From the NCBI RefSeq assembly GCF_003334855.1, contig NZ_QOWE01000026.1:62001-126000 (forward strand): a stretch of 64,000 nt of DNA, read 5' to 3'. The notes under the pieces were generated by a model. That model made no database searches, was not told the DNA's origin, and saw only the letters and a list, made by a program, of their open reading frames with translations. A program made the translations under genes and the position numbers. Below are positions 1-8,776 of this stretch, piece after piece. The stretch's first letter is position 1; the number at the start of each line of letters is the position of its first letter. The DNA is from Larkinella punicea. Its GTDB lineage: Bacteria; Bacteroidota; Bacteroidia; Cytophagales; Spirosomataceae.

Positions 1-2
1 TG

Positions 3-3000
3 ACCGTAAGGGCCGTTCGAAAACCGACCTTTGGAAGCCCCAAAACGTATGAACAGAAACGAAAAGTAGGTATTGGGGAAGTTTTTCTAATTGCCGGACA
101 ATCCAATGCCCAGGGGGTACCGGGGCGAGTAGCACCTAATACCGTTTTTATGGATGCGGTTCGGGTATCACCCAATGTCATTCCGGAAGCACAATTGGGT
201 ATGACTGATCCCACTCAGTTGCCAGATAAATACAATAAAGTTCAGAACCTGGTACCCACGACGAGTCAGCCTTCTGGTATCGGTCCCTTGGGCAATTCGA
301 TGTGGTATTGGGCATCCGTTGGGGCTAAAATAGCCCAGGCATGTCAGGCACCGGTTGCATTTTTTAATGCTTCTTATGGAGGAACCACAGTAACTCAGTG
401 GGTAACGTCCACTAATTTTGAGGCAAGATCGGCGAGTTTTGATTTCGCTGGGCAAGATAATCGTTACCAGCCAGGATCGCCCTATCAGTTTTTCGCTAAT
501 GTACTTCGCAACTATGCATCGGCGTATGGTGTGCGGGCAGTGCTCTGGATGCAGGGTGAAACTGATAACCTAGCCCAACGAGAAGGTAGCTCAGGGCAAT
601 CTCAGTGGAGCGATAAAACCTTGGTCAATCGCGCTTTTAGCCCTATTAATGCAATTTTAGGGAATGGAGCATCGCCGAATAGTCAGGAAAAACGTTACGT
701 GCGCAACTCAGCAGAATACGCTCAAAAACTGCAATATGTTGTCCAGCAATCTCGGAATGATTTAAAACGCAGTGTTCCCTGGGTCATTGCTCGGGCATCC
801 TATATCCAGAACACTACATCCCAACTGATCATCGATGGGCAGAACATGGTATTAAATTCGTCGGGATTGGGTTCCCTGGTTGCTGGCCCGGCCACCGATG
901 GGATTACCAGCCGGGAAGATGGAACCCACTTCGGCTTGGGTGGTTTGGATCAAGCTGCGGATGCCTGGACAAATAGTATCATCAGCCTGTGTTCAAACCC
1001 AAATTGGGGCCAGGTGACTGTTCAAGACTTGGGAACAGAGGCCCAAAGTGTCAATATTAGTGCTGATGGGTCAACCGTATCGGCACCGGGCGGTTTATCC
1101 TATTCTTGGGTACGGGATGATGGAACTACGACCGATATGGATGCTGCTTTGTGTTTCGATCAGACAATTGGCAGCAATTGCACCGGGCGGTATCGGGCTG
1201 TTGTCAAAAACGCAGATGGAAATTTGGTCTTTTCCCAAGCCATTGATTTTCCCTATACGATCGTTGACGACACCAACGATGGCTCCACTGGCTCAGCCCC
1301 CCTCGCCACCGGCTGCTACACCCTCAAAGCCAAACACTCCAACAAATTCCTGCAGGTAGCCGATGGAAATGCCGGTACCCGCATCCGTCAGCAGGACGGC
1401 AACGGTTCTACCAACCAGATTTTCAAACTCGAAGTGGTCGATGGCTCCCTCTATCGCATCATCTCCCAATTCAGCAACAAAGTCATGGATGCGAATGGGG
1501 CCGGTACGGGCAGTGGTACCACGGTCAACCAGCATGACTGGGCCAACAGCGCGCAACAGAAATGGCGCCTGGAAGCCTACGGTGACGGCACCTACAAATT
1601 CGCGCCCTCGTATTCCAGTGCCCTGGTCGCCGATGTGGAGGGTCCCGGTCAGGACAATGGCGCGGGGCTGCATCTGTGGAGCCCATACGGCGGTGATAGC
1701 CAGCGGTTTTACGTGCAGACTTCCGGCTGCTCCGGCGGCACGACCCCTCCGCCCACCAATCCGCCTACCGGTTCATTAAGTGGCTGTTATGTGATCCGTT
1801 CCGTCCAGACCAATCAGCTCATGGAGGCCATTGCGGGCAACACCGTTGAGCAACGGGGCGCCAACGGAGCGAACAATCAGATTTGGAAAGCCGAAACTAC
1901 ATCGGCTAATCAGTACCGCTTCGTAACGCAAAATGGCAGTGGCCTGGCCATGAGTGTCAACGCCCTAAACAATGGCGAACTCCTGCGCCTGAGTGCGTCT
2001 TCCGGGGATACCCGGCAACTGTGGACGATTCAGGACAATGGCAGTGGAGCCTACCGCATCAACGGGAGCAATGGCGTGACCTGGGATATGAAAAATTACG
2101 GCAACGAGCCCCAATTGCAACTCTGGGGATCGACCAGTGAAGGCTTTCAGAATCAACGTTTGTTCCGTTTCGAGTCGACGGGCTGTCCGGGTGGCACCCC
2201 GAATCCAACCACTCCAACGGGGGGTAGTTTGGCTTTTCAGATTGTGAGTTATAATTGTACAACCGGGGTACTTCAATACCAGTTTACCAGTAGCAATAGC
2301 ACTCCCGTCACGGTTTTTTTGCCCGGTATCTTTGCCGGAACCATGAATCCGAATATCGTCACCAGTTATACCTTTCCCAATGATGGACGAATAGGACAGA
2401 CTGCTACGGGTTCGGCTACCCAATCCGGGAACCAAATCGCTATTAACTTTACCACGGGGTGTTCGATCCCAACAAACCCAACAACACCGACCAATCCCAA
2501 TCCATCGGGCAGTTATGAAGGGCACTTAGATGGGGCAAATTGTGGCAATATATGGGGTTGGGTCTATACGCCCAATAGCCCCAATACGCCCGTCACTGTG
2601 GAACTACTTGCCAATGGTAATGTCGTCAGTTCGTTCGTCGCATCCGAGTTTCGTCAGGATCTACAGAATGCAGGGAAAGGGAATGGAGCACACAGCTTTA
2701 ATTATTCTCCCCCATCTTCGATTAAAAACGGTCAGAATCAGTCAATCAGTGTACGAGTGTTGGGCAATGGTTTTGTTTTGACAGGTAGTCCCCAAACTAT
2801 CAATTGCTCCGGTGGGCGGTTGTCGACTGGCGAAAATCTGGTTCAGGGAAAAATAACCCTATTTCCTAACCCGACAGATGGAAACTTTACGGTGCGATTC
2901 TTTGCTGCCAAAGACCAGTTAACTCAACTTAGCGTCCTCGATTTAACAGGCCGTAAACTGAGTGAGCGCACAATTACGGGAGAAGGAGTCGAACACGAAG

Positions 3001-3098
3001 AAGCGGTTTCGTTGTTTGGAGCTTCTAATGGCATTTATTTAATTCAAATTCAGCAGGATGTGAAAACAATTACCGAAAAGCTGATTTTGCGTAAATAA
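3..3098 (+). CDS. Secreted SGNH (sialate O-acetylesterase-type) esterase with lectin modules and T9SS tail, 5' end missing
   Basis: The frame is open to the left edge, so the true start lies outside the window. The nucleophile block GQSN is at 96-107, LWMQGETDN follows further on, and the Asp and His of a DGTH motif are at 918 and 927: together the catalytic set of the SGNH/SASA esterase family, which removes O-acetyl groups from sugars. After the esterase come a short Ig-like stretch, a ricin-type beta-trefoil (about 1300-1730), a second trefoil-like module (about 1780-2190), two beta-sandwich-like segments and a C-terminal type IX sorting domain starting at the FPNP motif near 2860. It should therefore be exported by T9SS and act at the surface or outside the cell. 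The exact substrate cannot be read from the sequence. The second trefoil module is closely matched in the 1430-residue protein at 34559-38851. Confidence 0.82.
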   Translation, partial: TVRAVRKPTFGSPKTYEQKRKVGIGEVFLIAGQSNAQGVPGRVAPNTVFMDAVRVSPNVIPEAQLGMTDPTQLPDKYNKVQNLVPTTSQPSGIGPLGNSMWYWASVGAKIAQACQAPVAFFNASYGGTTVTQWVTSTNFEARSASFDFAGQDNRYQPGSPYQFFANVLRNYASAYGVRAVLWMQGETDNLAQREGSSGQSQWSDKTLVNRAFSPINAILGNGASPNSQEKRYVRNSAEYAQKLQYVVQQSRNDLKRSVPWVIARASYIQNTTSQLIIDGQNMVLNSSGLGSLVAGPATDGITSREDGTHFGLGGLDQAADAWTNSIISLCSNPNWGQVTVQDLGTEAQSVNISADGSTVSAPGGLSYSWVRDDGTTTDMDAALCFDQTIGSNCTGRYRAVVKNADGNLVFSQAIDFPYTIVDDTNDGSTGSAPLATGCYTLKAKHSNKFLQVADGNAGTRIRQQDGNGSTNQIFKLEVVDGSLYRIISQFSNKVMDANGAGTGSGTTVNQHDWANSAQQKWRLEAYGDGTYKFAPSYSSALVADVEGPGQDNGAGLHLWSPYGGDSQRFYVQTSGCSGGTTPPPTNPPTGSLSGCYVIRSVQTNQLMEAIAGNTVEQRGANGANNQIWKAETTSANQYRFVTQNGSGLAMSVNALNNGELLRLSASSGDTRQLWTIQDNGSGAYRINGSNGVTWDMKNYGNEPQLQLWGSTSEGFQNQRLFRFESTGCPGGTPNPTTPTGGSLAFQIVSYNCTTGVLQYQFTSSNSTPVTVFLPGIFAGTMNPNIVTSYTFPNDGRIGQTATGSATQSGNQIAINFTTGCSIPTNPTTPTNPNPSGSYEGHLDGANCGNIWGWVYTPNSPNTPVTVELLANGNVVSSFVASEFRQDLQNAGKGNGAHSFNYSPPSSIKNGQNQSISVRVLGNGFVLTGSPQTINCSGGRLSTGENLVQGKITLFPNPTDGNFTVRFFAAKDQLTQLSVLDLTGRKLSERTITGEGVEHEEAVSLFGASNGIYLIQIQQDVKTITEKLILRK

Positions 3099-3142
3099 TG
3101 CCGTGGGGCTTCGTTTAGGCAGCCTCCAGAAAGACAAAAACT

Positions 3143-3176
3143 AAAATAGCCTGATGGTCAGTTGTCAGGCTATTTT
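3143..3176. terminator. Intrinsic terminator after the esterase
   Basis: A perfect 12-bp stem (3143-3154 with 3165-3176) encloses a 10-nt loop. The left arm begins with A's and the right arm ends with T's, so it could work in both directions. It lies 45 nt after the esterase stop codon. Confidence 0.7.
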
Positions 3177-3311
3177 GGTACACAATCACCAGCGAAGCCC
3201 ACCGGACACTTCCCGACCCCTCACGGGCAGCAATGGTCGGGAAACCCCGACGTGAAGGTTTGCAAAACCGTTTTACCTGTGTAAATTGCAGCGTTAAACG
3301 AAACGTCACGT

Positions 3312-3692
3312 ATGAATTTTCCCGGAGAATTAAAGTATACGCAAGATCACGAGTGGATTCGCATCGAAGGAGATACGGCCATTGTCGGTATCACGGATTT
3401 TGCCCAGAGTGAATTAGGTGATATTGTCTTTGTAGACATCACGAGTGTCGGACAGAGTTTGGCAAAGGGTGACATATTTGGTTCGATTGAAGCTGTCAAG
3501 ACGGTTTCGGACCTTTTTCTGCCCGTTGCCGGTGAAGTACTTGAAATTAATCCGGAAGTTGAAAAATCACCCGAACTGGTCAACGACGATCCGTATGGCC
3601 GGGGTTGGATCGTGAAACTGAAATTGACCGACGGTGCCGAATCCGATGATTTGATGTCGGCCGAAGCCTATAAAGAGTTGGTGGGGGCCTAA
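3312..3692 (+). CDS. gcvH: Glycine cleavage system H protein
   Basis: This is the lipoyl carrier that shuttles the aminomethyl group between the P, T and L proteins of glycine cleavage in the cytoplasm. The 126-residue length is normal for the family. The lipoylation segment [11 protein letters not shown] places the modified lysine at residue 63. The N-terminal YTQDHEWI and the C-terminal region with [12 protein letters not shown] are also typical. It stands alone, without gcvP or gcvT nearby, and is closed by a strong terminator just before the next gene. Confidence 0.96.
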   Translation: MNFPGELKYTQDHEWIRIEGDTAIVGITDFAQSELGDIVFVDITSVGQSLAKGDIFGSIEAVKTVSDLFLPVAGEVLEINPEVEKSPELVNDDPYGRGWIVKLKLTDGAESDDLMSAEAYKELVGA

Positions 3693-3710
3693 GTCCCCAA
3701 TTGAATCAGG

Positions 3711-3735
3711 AAGCTCCAGCCGGGGCTTTTTTTTT
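3711..3735 (+). terminator. Intrinsic terminator after gcvH
   Basis: A 7-bp stem (3711-3717 with 3722-3728, one G-T pair) with a 4-nt loop is followed by an uninterrupted T run. It ends only a few bases before the next start codon, so that gene must have a promoter overlapping the hairpin or depend on readthrough. Confidence 0.8.
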
Positions 3736-3743
3736 GCATTTCC

Positions 3744-5039
3744 ATGAAACTACTCATTCGTGCCGTCCGAATCATAGACCCACAGTCGCCCTTTGATGGA
3801 CTGGTTCGTGACGTACTCCTTGAAAATGGTCTCATCCGCCAGATCGGCGAAGCGCTCCCGGTCGATGAGGACGACTCCTCGATTCAACGCATCGAACCGG
3901 CCGGTTTGTGCCTGTCTCCGGGTTGGGTCGACCTCCGGGTTTCGGCCAAAGATCCGGGCTATGAACACAAAGAAGACCTGACCACGGTTTGCCGGGCCGC
4001 CATGCTGGGCGGTTTTACGGACATTGCCGTGTTGCCCAATACCAAACCGGTTCTCGATTCAAAAGACACGCTCGGGTATGTCCGGCAGGCCACCCAGGGC
4101 CAAGCCGTCAGTGTGCATCCGATTGCCGCCATTACGAAACGGGCAGAAGGTCAGGACTTTACGGACATGATCGACCTGCACCACGCCGGAGCGGTGGCGT
4201 TTTCGGATGGCGAACAACCGCTGACGCATCCCGATCTGCTGCTGAAAACGCTGCAATATTTGCGGCCGTTCAACGGCTTGCTGATGAACCGCCCCGAAGA
4301 GCAGAACCTGACGCATTTCGGACAGATGAACGAGGGGCTTTCCAGTACCTTGCTGGGGTTGAAGGGTATGCCCGCCATGGCCGAAGAAATGATGATCGAG
4401 CGGGATTTGCGGCTTCTGGAATACCTGTATCCGCAATCTGCCGGGCGACCCGCCGAAACCGTCCTGCATTTCTCCACGATTTCAACGGCGCGTTCGGTTG
4501 AGTTGATTCGGCAGGCCAAGCAGCAGGGTTTGCCGGTGAGTTGCGATGTGGCCGCCCACCAACTGGCATTCACCGATTCAGATTTGATGGGGTTCGACAC
4601 CAATTTGAAAGTAAATCCGCCGTTTCGACTGCCCGCCGACCGCGAAGCCCTGAAGCAGGGGCTGGCCGACGGCACCATCGACGCCGTCGTGTCGGACCAT
4701 AATCCGCAGGACGACGAAAGCAAGAACATCGAATTTGACCACGCCGATTTTGGCATCATCGGGTTAGAAACCGCTTTTGCCGTCGTCCGCACGCATTTTC
4801 CGGATTGGCCGTTGGCATCGTTGATCGAAGCGTTGACCCACCGTCCGCGCCAGATTCTGCGATTGCCGGCGCACACCATCGACGAGAACCAGCCGGCCAC
4901 GCTGACGGTTTTTGATCCGGACGTCGAGTGGACGTATGAGCGGACAGCTTCCCGGTCAAAAAACTCGCCGTTTTTTGGCAAGACTTTACGGGGAAAGGCG
5001 TTATGGATTATTAACAAAGGTTTTGTTGAATCTTTATAA
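3744..5039 (+). CDS. Dihydroorotase-like protein lacking the HxH metal motif (pseudo-dihydroorotase)
   Basis: The 431-residue protein has the full dihydroorotase/amidohydrolase fold, including PGWVDL, DPGYEHKEDL, GGFTDIAVLPNT, HFSTISTA and VVSDHNPQDDE. Active type I dihydroorotases carry HxH after the GxxD block (DLHVHLREPG); here it reads DLRVSAKDPG, so both zinc-binding histidines are gone. The usual HCE segment is also changed, to NRPEE. Similar histidine-less versions are known as non-catalytic partners of aspartate carbamoyltransferase (PyrC') in some bacteria and are common in Bacteroidota. I infer a structural or otherwise altered role in pyrimidine synthesis. It is 6 nt upstream of a DUF4199 gene, probably in one operon. 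Confidence 0.85.
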   Translation: MKLLIRAVRIIDPQSPFDGLVRDVLLENGLIRQIGEALPVDEDDSSIQRIEPAGLCLSPGWVDLRVSAKDPGYEHKEDLTTVCRAAMLGGFTDIAVLPNTKPVLDSKDTLGYVRQATQGQAVSVHPIAAITKRAEGQDFTDMIDLHHAGAVAFSDGEQPLTHPDLLLKTLQYLRPFNGLLMNRPEEQNLTHFGQMNEGLSSTLLGLKGMPAMAEEMMIERDLRLLEYLYPQSAGRPAETVLHFSTISTARSVELIRQAKQQGLPVSCDVAAHQLAFTDSDLMGFDTNLKVNPPFRLPADREALKQGLADGTIDAVVSDHNPQDDESKNIEFDHADFGIIGLETAFAVVRTHFPDWPLASLIEALTHRPRQILRLPAHTIDENQPATLTVFDPDVEWTYERTASRSKNSPFFGKTLRGKALWIINKGFVESL

Positions 5040-5045
5040 CACGCA

Positions 5046-5642
5046 GTGAAACAACTTATTTCGTTTTTTAACCACCCGCTGTTAAAGCTGCCGGTAATTT
5101 TCGGGCTGTTGGCGGGGGTATTGTGTTTCGGGTATTTCCTGGCGCTCTACGCGTTGGGCATCATGCCGCTGGGGAATCATAAAGTGCTGGATTTTGGTTT
5201 TCAGATCATCATGATGGTAGCGGCAGTCTGGTACTACCGCAAGCACATCGGGAAGGGATTTTTGCACCTTTGGGAAGCCCTGAGCATCTGTTACGTGGTC
5301 AATACGGTGGGCGCGATGCTGACGGCCTGGCTGATTTACCTCTTCCTGAAATACATTGATCCAACGATATTTACCCAGTATCTCGACGAAATGCGGCAGT
5401 TGATCGTTTCGACCAAAGGGCGACTGGTAGAAACACTGGGGCAGGCGGAATACGTGAAAATGCTGAAAAATGTCGATTTGATTACGCTGGAAACCCTGGT
5501 TGGTGACGAAATCAGTAAAAAAACCGTGCTGGCTATTTTACCCGTCCTGATTATTTCTTTACTTTTCAGAAGGCAGGACTATAGCCTCTACAATCCAACC
5601 CCCGACTTGCCGAATCCTTCCGAATCCCCTAAATCAAACTGA
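5046..5642 (+). CDS. DUF4199 family membrane protein (first copy)
   Basis: A 198-residue protein beginning with a GTG codon 6 nt after the previous stop. It has about four hydrophobic segments (near residues 14-36, 48-62, 78-102 and 160-175) and the DUF4199 pattern of a soluble helical stretch between the second and third pairs. The motif YIDPTIFTQYLDEMR matches the equivalent FIDPTIRQQILDNAR in the next gene, so the two are tandem paralogues. The family has no assigned function; it is an inner-membrane protein found almost only in Bacteroidota. The C-terminal tail is proline- and serine-rich. Confidence 0.8.
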   Translation: MKQLISFFNHPLLKLPVIFGLLAGVLCFGYFLALYALGIMPLGNHKVLDFGFQIIMMVAAVWYYRKHIGKGFLHLWEALSICYVVNTVGAMLTAWLIYLFLKYIDPTIFTQYLDEMRQLIVSTKGRLVETLGQAEYVKMLKNVDLITLETLVGDEISKKTVLAILPVLIISLLFRRQDYSLYNPTPDLPNPSESPKSN

Positions 5643-5658
5643 TAAAACACGCACTGAA

Positions 5659-6186
5659 ATGGAAGAAAAACCCTCTACCGCTCGTCTGGCCCTGAAATGG
5701 GGATTAATCTCCGGGGTTATTTTCATGGTCTACACCACTGCCATCAACGTCACCGGCCAATTTTCAAACACGGCCTTGCCCTGGCTCAGTCTGGTGATTT
5801 CCATTGTAATCACGGTTATGGCGATGCGCGAATACCGCACATTGAATGGCGGTTTTATGAGCTTTGGCGAAGGCGTTGGGTTGGGTACGCTGGTATCGGT
5901 CATTTCCGGCTTGATCTCCGTCACCTACAACCTGATTTACACCTCGTTCATCGATCCAACCATTCGTCAGCAAATCCTGGACAATGCCCGGGAGCAGATG
6001 GAAAACCGGGGGATGCCCGACGAGCAGATCGAACAGGCGATGGAGTTTACCGAAAAACTCCAGGGACCCGGTTTACAGTTTATGATTGGTATCCTGGTTG
6101 CCGCCATTTTTGGCGCACTCATTTCACTGGTCGCAGCCGCCTTCATCCGCCGGAACCGTCCGCCTTTTTCAGATTTTCAAAATTGA
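5659..6186 (+). CDS. DUF4199 family membrane protein (second copy)
   Basis: A 175-residue membrane protein 16 nt after its paralogue. Four predicted membrane segments occur near residues 10-32, 40-55, 70-94 and 135-162, with an acidic, charged helix containing ENRGMPDEQIEQAM between the last two. The fold and order match DUF4199. The function is unknown. The pair, together with the upstream dihydroorotase-like gene, forms a tightly spaced unit. Confidence 0.82.
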   Translation: MEEKPSTARLALKWGLISGVIFMVYTTAINVTGQFSNTALPWLSLVISIVITVMAMREYRTLNGGFMSFGEGVGLGTLVSVISGLISVTYNLIYTSFIDPTIRQQILDNAREQMENRGMPDEQIEQAMEFTEKLQGPGLQFMIGILVAAIFGALISLVAAAFIRRNRPPFSDFQN

Positions 6187-6189
6187 TGG

Positions 6190-6283
6190 AGAGAAAAGAC
6201 GTTAGACAAGAGAAATGAGATAAAAATATACCCATACCTGTAAAGCGTACGTCTTTGCTCTCTTGTCTAACCTCTCTCGTCTT
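6190..6283. repeat. Intergenic inverted repeat
   Basis: A perfect 13-bp inverted repeat (6201-6213 with 6259-6271) built on GTTAGACAAGAGA sits between DUF4199 and gldF, with looser pairing outward to about 6190 and 6283. The 45-nt loop is AT-rich. It resembles the short-word inverted repeats found later in the hexuronate cluster. Confidence 0.6.
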
Positions 6284-6291
6284 ATTAAACC

Positions 6292-7020
6292 ATGCTCCCT
6301 GTTTTTCGGAAAGAAATCAACGGTTTTTTTAGCTCGCCGGTCGCATATGTCATCATGGTCGTCTTTCTGACGGCGGTGGGGCTGATGTTGTGGGTTTTCC
6401 CGGATACCAGCCTGCTGGACTACGGCTATGCCGACCTGGGGGTTTTCTTCAACCTGACGCCCTACGTCATGCTGTTTCTGATTCCGGCCATCACCATGCG
6501 GTCCATCGCCGAAGAAGTTCGGGCCGGCACCATTGAGTGGCTGCTGACCAAACCGCTGACCCGCTGGCAGTTGGTTCTGGCAAAATTTGGGGCCAACTGG
6601 CTGGTTGTGGTACTGTTATTGCTTCCCACTTTACTGTACTATTATTCGGTTTACCAACTGGGCAATCCGGTGGGCAATCTGGATTCCGCTTCGGTTTTCG
6701 GTTCCTACGTCGGGCTGCTGTTGCTGGGGGGCGTCTTTGTAGCGGTGGGCCTGTTTGCTTCCTCCATTAATGAAAATCAGGTAGTTGCGTTTGTGGTTGG
6801 CGTGTTTCTGTGTTTTTTGCTGTACGTCGGTATCAGTTCGGTGGCCGACCTGTCATTCTGGGGAACGCTCTCGTATCCACTCACCTGGCTGGCGCTCGAT
6901 GAACAGTACCAGGCGCTGGGACGCGGTCTGATCGACTCCCGAAATGTGATCTATTTGCTCAGTGTGATTACGGTTTTTTTAGTTCTGACCGAGTGGCGAA
7001 TGACCGCCCTCACCCGCTGA
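6292..7020 (+). CDS. gldF: Gliding-motility ABC transporter permease GldF
   Basis: The 242-residue protein is an ABC-2 type permease with six membrane segments. Its N-terminus (FRKEINGFFSSPVAYVI) and the stretch TMRSIAEEVRAGTIEWLLTKP are characteristic of GldF. GldF is known to act with GldA (ATPase) and GldG in gliding flavobacteria; neither gldA nor gldG is in this window, where the next gene is VanZ-like. Function in motility is inferred from family membership only. Confidence 0.88.
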   Translation: MLPVFRKEINGFFSSPVAYVIMVVFLTAVGLMLWVFPDTSLLDYGYADLGVFFNLTPYVMLFLIPAITMRSIAEEVRAGTIEWLLTKPLTRWQLVLAKFGANWLVVVLLLLPTLLYYYSVYQLGNPVGNLDSASVFGSYVGLLLLGGVFVAVGLFASSINENQVVAFVVGVFLCFLLYVGISSVADLSFWGTLSYPLTWLALDEQYQALGRGLIDSRNVIYLLSVITVFLVLTEWRMTALTR

Positions 7021-7021
7021 T

Positions 7022-7369
7022 ATGCGACTTGAAGTGTTGGTAAAATGGGCCGCCATCGGCTGGACCATCATCGTTTTTATTGGCTGTGCGTGGCCGAGTG
7101 ATTATCCCTCACCAGAGATGACGGTAGATGATAAGTTTCTGCACATCAGTATCTTTGGCTTGTGGGGTTTCCTCTGGGGAACCGTCTATCGGTTTCCGCT
7201 GCGCCTTTTTGTCATCGGGGTTGTATACGGTTTTTTGATCGAGATTTACCAGTTGGTCATGCCCATCAACCGCAATTTCGAATGGCTTGATCTGGCGGCT
7301 GACGCCGTTGGTGTTGCGGGTGGGCTGCTGGTCAGTACCATCCTGATGCGAAGGATTATGAAGGGTTGA
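7022..7369 (+). CDS. VanZ-like membrane protein
   Basis: A 115-residue protein with about four hydrophobic segments and the VanZ-family pattern: a Lys/His-containing stretch DDKFLHISIFGLWGFLWG, then IEIYQLVMPINRNFEWLDLAADAVGV. The start is 1 nt after the gldF stop, so the two are translationally close. The namesake VanZ gives teicoplanin resistance, but most family members have no known role. Confidence 0.8.
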   Translation: MRLEVLVKWAAIGWTIIVFIGCAWPSDYPSPEMTVDDKFLHISIFGLWGFLWGTVYRFPLRLFVIGVVYGFLIEIYQLVMPINRNFEWLDLAADAVGVAGGLLVSTILMRRIMKG

Positions 7370-7395
7370 TCGATTACTTAATTTTCATTTTTCGA

Positions 7396-7403
7396 TAAAT
7401 TTG
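7396..7403 (+). promoter_or_regulatory. Possible Bacteroidota -7 box
   Basis: The octamer TAAATTTG fits the TAnnTTTG -7 consensus known for Bacteroidota sigma-ABfr. It lies about 75 nt before the enolase-family start and upstream of the inverted repeat at 7453-7471. No convincing -33 TTTG was found at ideal spacing, so the call is tentative. Confidence 0.35.
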
Positions 7404-7452
7404 TTGTGAAATCGTAGGAAATAAAACGGCTTTCTTTTTTATTTGCTCATAT

Positions 7453-7471
7453 ATGTACCACATAAGTACAT
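7453..7471. promoter_or_regulatory. Candidate operator, copy 1
   Basis: ATGTAC and GTACAT form a perfect 6-bp inverted repeat with a 7-nt spacer, 7 nt before the enolase-family start codon. The same geometry recurs upstream of susC (8711-8733). Such a spaced palindrome is the usual form of a dimeric repressor site. No regulator gene for it is present in the window. Confidence 0.55.
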
Positions 7472-7478
7472 TAAATAG

Positions 7479-8606
7479 ATGAAGATCACGGACATTAGCA
7501 CCCACCGGATTCGCCTGAGTGCCGAAGCCTGGTTCCATCCCCGGCCCATTCCACCCGGCCATGTTCCCTACTGGGAGTTTCCGCTGACGACGCTTCACAC
7601 GGACGACGGCATTGAAGGCTACACGATGGATTACGGACCGCTGGGGCAGGGGCGGGCGTCAGCCTACGCCGTGCACGACGTCTATTACCACGAACTGGTT
7701 GGGAAAGATCCGTTGAATCACGAAGCCATCTGGCAGTCGATGCGGTCGAAACAGCGGCATTTGTATAACCTCCGGGAAGCCATCTGGGGCAATCTGGATG
7801 TGGCGTTGTGGGACATCAAAGGCAAAGCCGCCGGAATGTCGATTGCCAAACTGCTGGGTCAATACCGGGATAAAGTGCCCACATATGCCACCTGCCCACC
7901 GCAAACCATTCTGACGGTGGACGAAGTGGAACAGGAGGTTCGCCAAAAAATCGGACAGGGTTTTCGCGGGATTAAACTGCAACTGTCGGGTGGTTCGGCG
8001 CTGGACATTCCCCGTCTGCGGAAGGCGCGGGAGGTGGCGGGTGACGGTTTTCCCCTCATGCTCGATTCGTCGGCGGTGTTGACGTTTGAAGACGCACTCA
8101 GGATTGGGTATGAGCTGGACGCACTCCGGTATGAATGGTTTGAAGAACCGTTTCCGGATGCGCACCTCGTGTTGCTGAAAAAACTGTCGCAAGCCATCCG
8201 AACCCCGGTTCTGGCCGCCGAAACCGTGGGCCTGTTCGAATTGCCGCACTATATGACCGAAGGTGCCATTGACCTCATTCGGGCGGATGTTCACCACAAA
8301 AGTGGCGTCACCGGGCTGATGAAAGCCATGGGCATGTGTGAAATGATGGGCTACGGGCTGGAAATTCACACCGCCGGTGCCCCGCTGCTGGATGTGGCGA
8401 ACCTGCATGTGGGCTGTGCTACGAAGCTCTCGCGTTTTCTGGAAAGTCACCATCCCATGTTCCGGTTTGGCCTGAAAACCGATCCGCTGGAAATTCGCGA
8501 AGACGGTTGCCAGCACTGTCCCACCGGACCGGGTCTGGGCGTCGACCTGGATTGGGATTGGCTGGATAACCATACCGTTGATGTGATCCGGGGATGCGAG
8601 TATTGA
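7479..8606 (+). CDS. Enolase-superfamily (mandelate racemase group) sugar-acid enzyme
   Basis: The 375-residue protein has an N-terminal capping domain and a C-terminal barrel of the mandelate racemase/muconate lactonising type. Visible active-site residues are Lys166 (GIKLQL), metal ligands Asp196, Glu222 and Glu248, and the Asp270-His297 dyad. The second lysine of the usual KxK motif is a glutamine here. Members with the His-Asp dyad are commonly acid-sugar dehydratases or epimerases; the substrate cannot be set from sequence. It lies upstream of the susC locus in the same direction and shares its operator, so it is probably co-regulated with that locus. Confidence 0.78.
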   Translation: MKITDISTHRIRLSAEAWFHPRPIPPGHVPYWEFPLTTLHTDDGIEGYTMDYGPLGQGRASAYAVHDVYYHELVGKDPLNHEAIWQSMRSKQRHLYNLREAIWGNLDVALWDIKGKAAGMSIAKLLGQYRDKVPTYATCPPQTILTVDEVEQEVRQKIGQGFRGIKLQLSGGSALDIPRLRKAREVAGDGFPLMLDSSAVLTFEDALRIGYELDALRYEWFEEPFPDAHLVLLKKLSQAIRTPVLAAETVGLFELPHYMTEGAIDLIRADVHHKSGVTGLMKAMGMCEMMGYGLEIHTAGAPLLDVANLHVGCATKLSRFLESHHPMFRFGLKTDPLEIREDGCQHCPTGPGLGVDLDWDWLDNHTVDVIRGCEY

Positions 8607-8710
8607 ATCAGTCCTGAGTAGTCCTTAACCCGTATTATTTTTTCTGATAGAAATACAAAAAACTGGGGCTGCTCTTGGAATTTTCTTTCTTTCTTTTCAA
8701 TATTGTGTAA

Positions 8711-8733
8711 TTATGTACTACTTATTTACATAA
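8711..8733. promoter_or_regulatory. Candidate operator, copy 2, upstream of susC
   Basis: TTATGTA and TACATAA form a perfect 7-bp inverted repeat around a 9-nt centre. Aligned on ATGTAC-N7-TTACAT it has the same spacing as the site at 7453-7471. It lies 44 nt before the susC start codon. Confidence 0.55.
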
Positions 8734-8776
8734 CAACAAAAGTCCTTTCCTAACACAACCTTACCTTATTTCGATT

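Noticed and set aside
4151-5017. A 288-codon frame on the minus strand inside the dihydroorotase-like gene
   Set aside because: It mirrors a well-supported gene, lacks any family pattern and has Ser/Arg-rich composition typical of a shadow frame.
7659-8573. A 304-codon minus-strand frame within the enolase-family gene
   Set aside because: Opposite-strand shadow of a gene with clear catalytic residues; the translation is His/Gln/Arg-rich with no domain.
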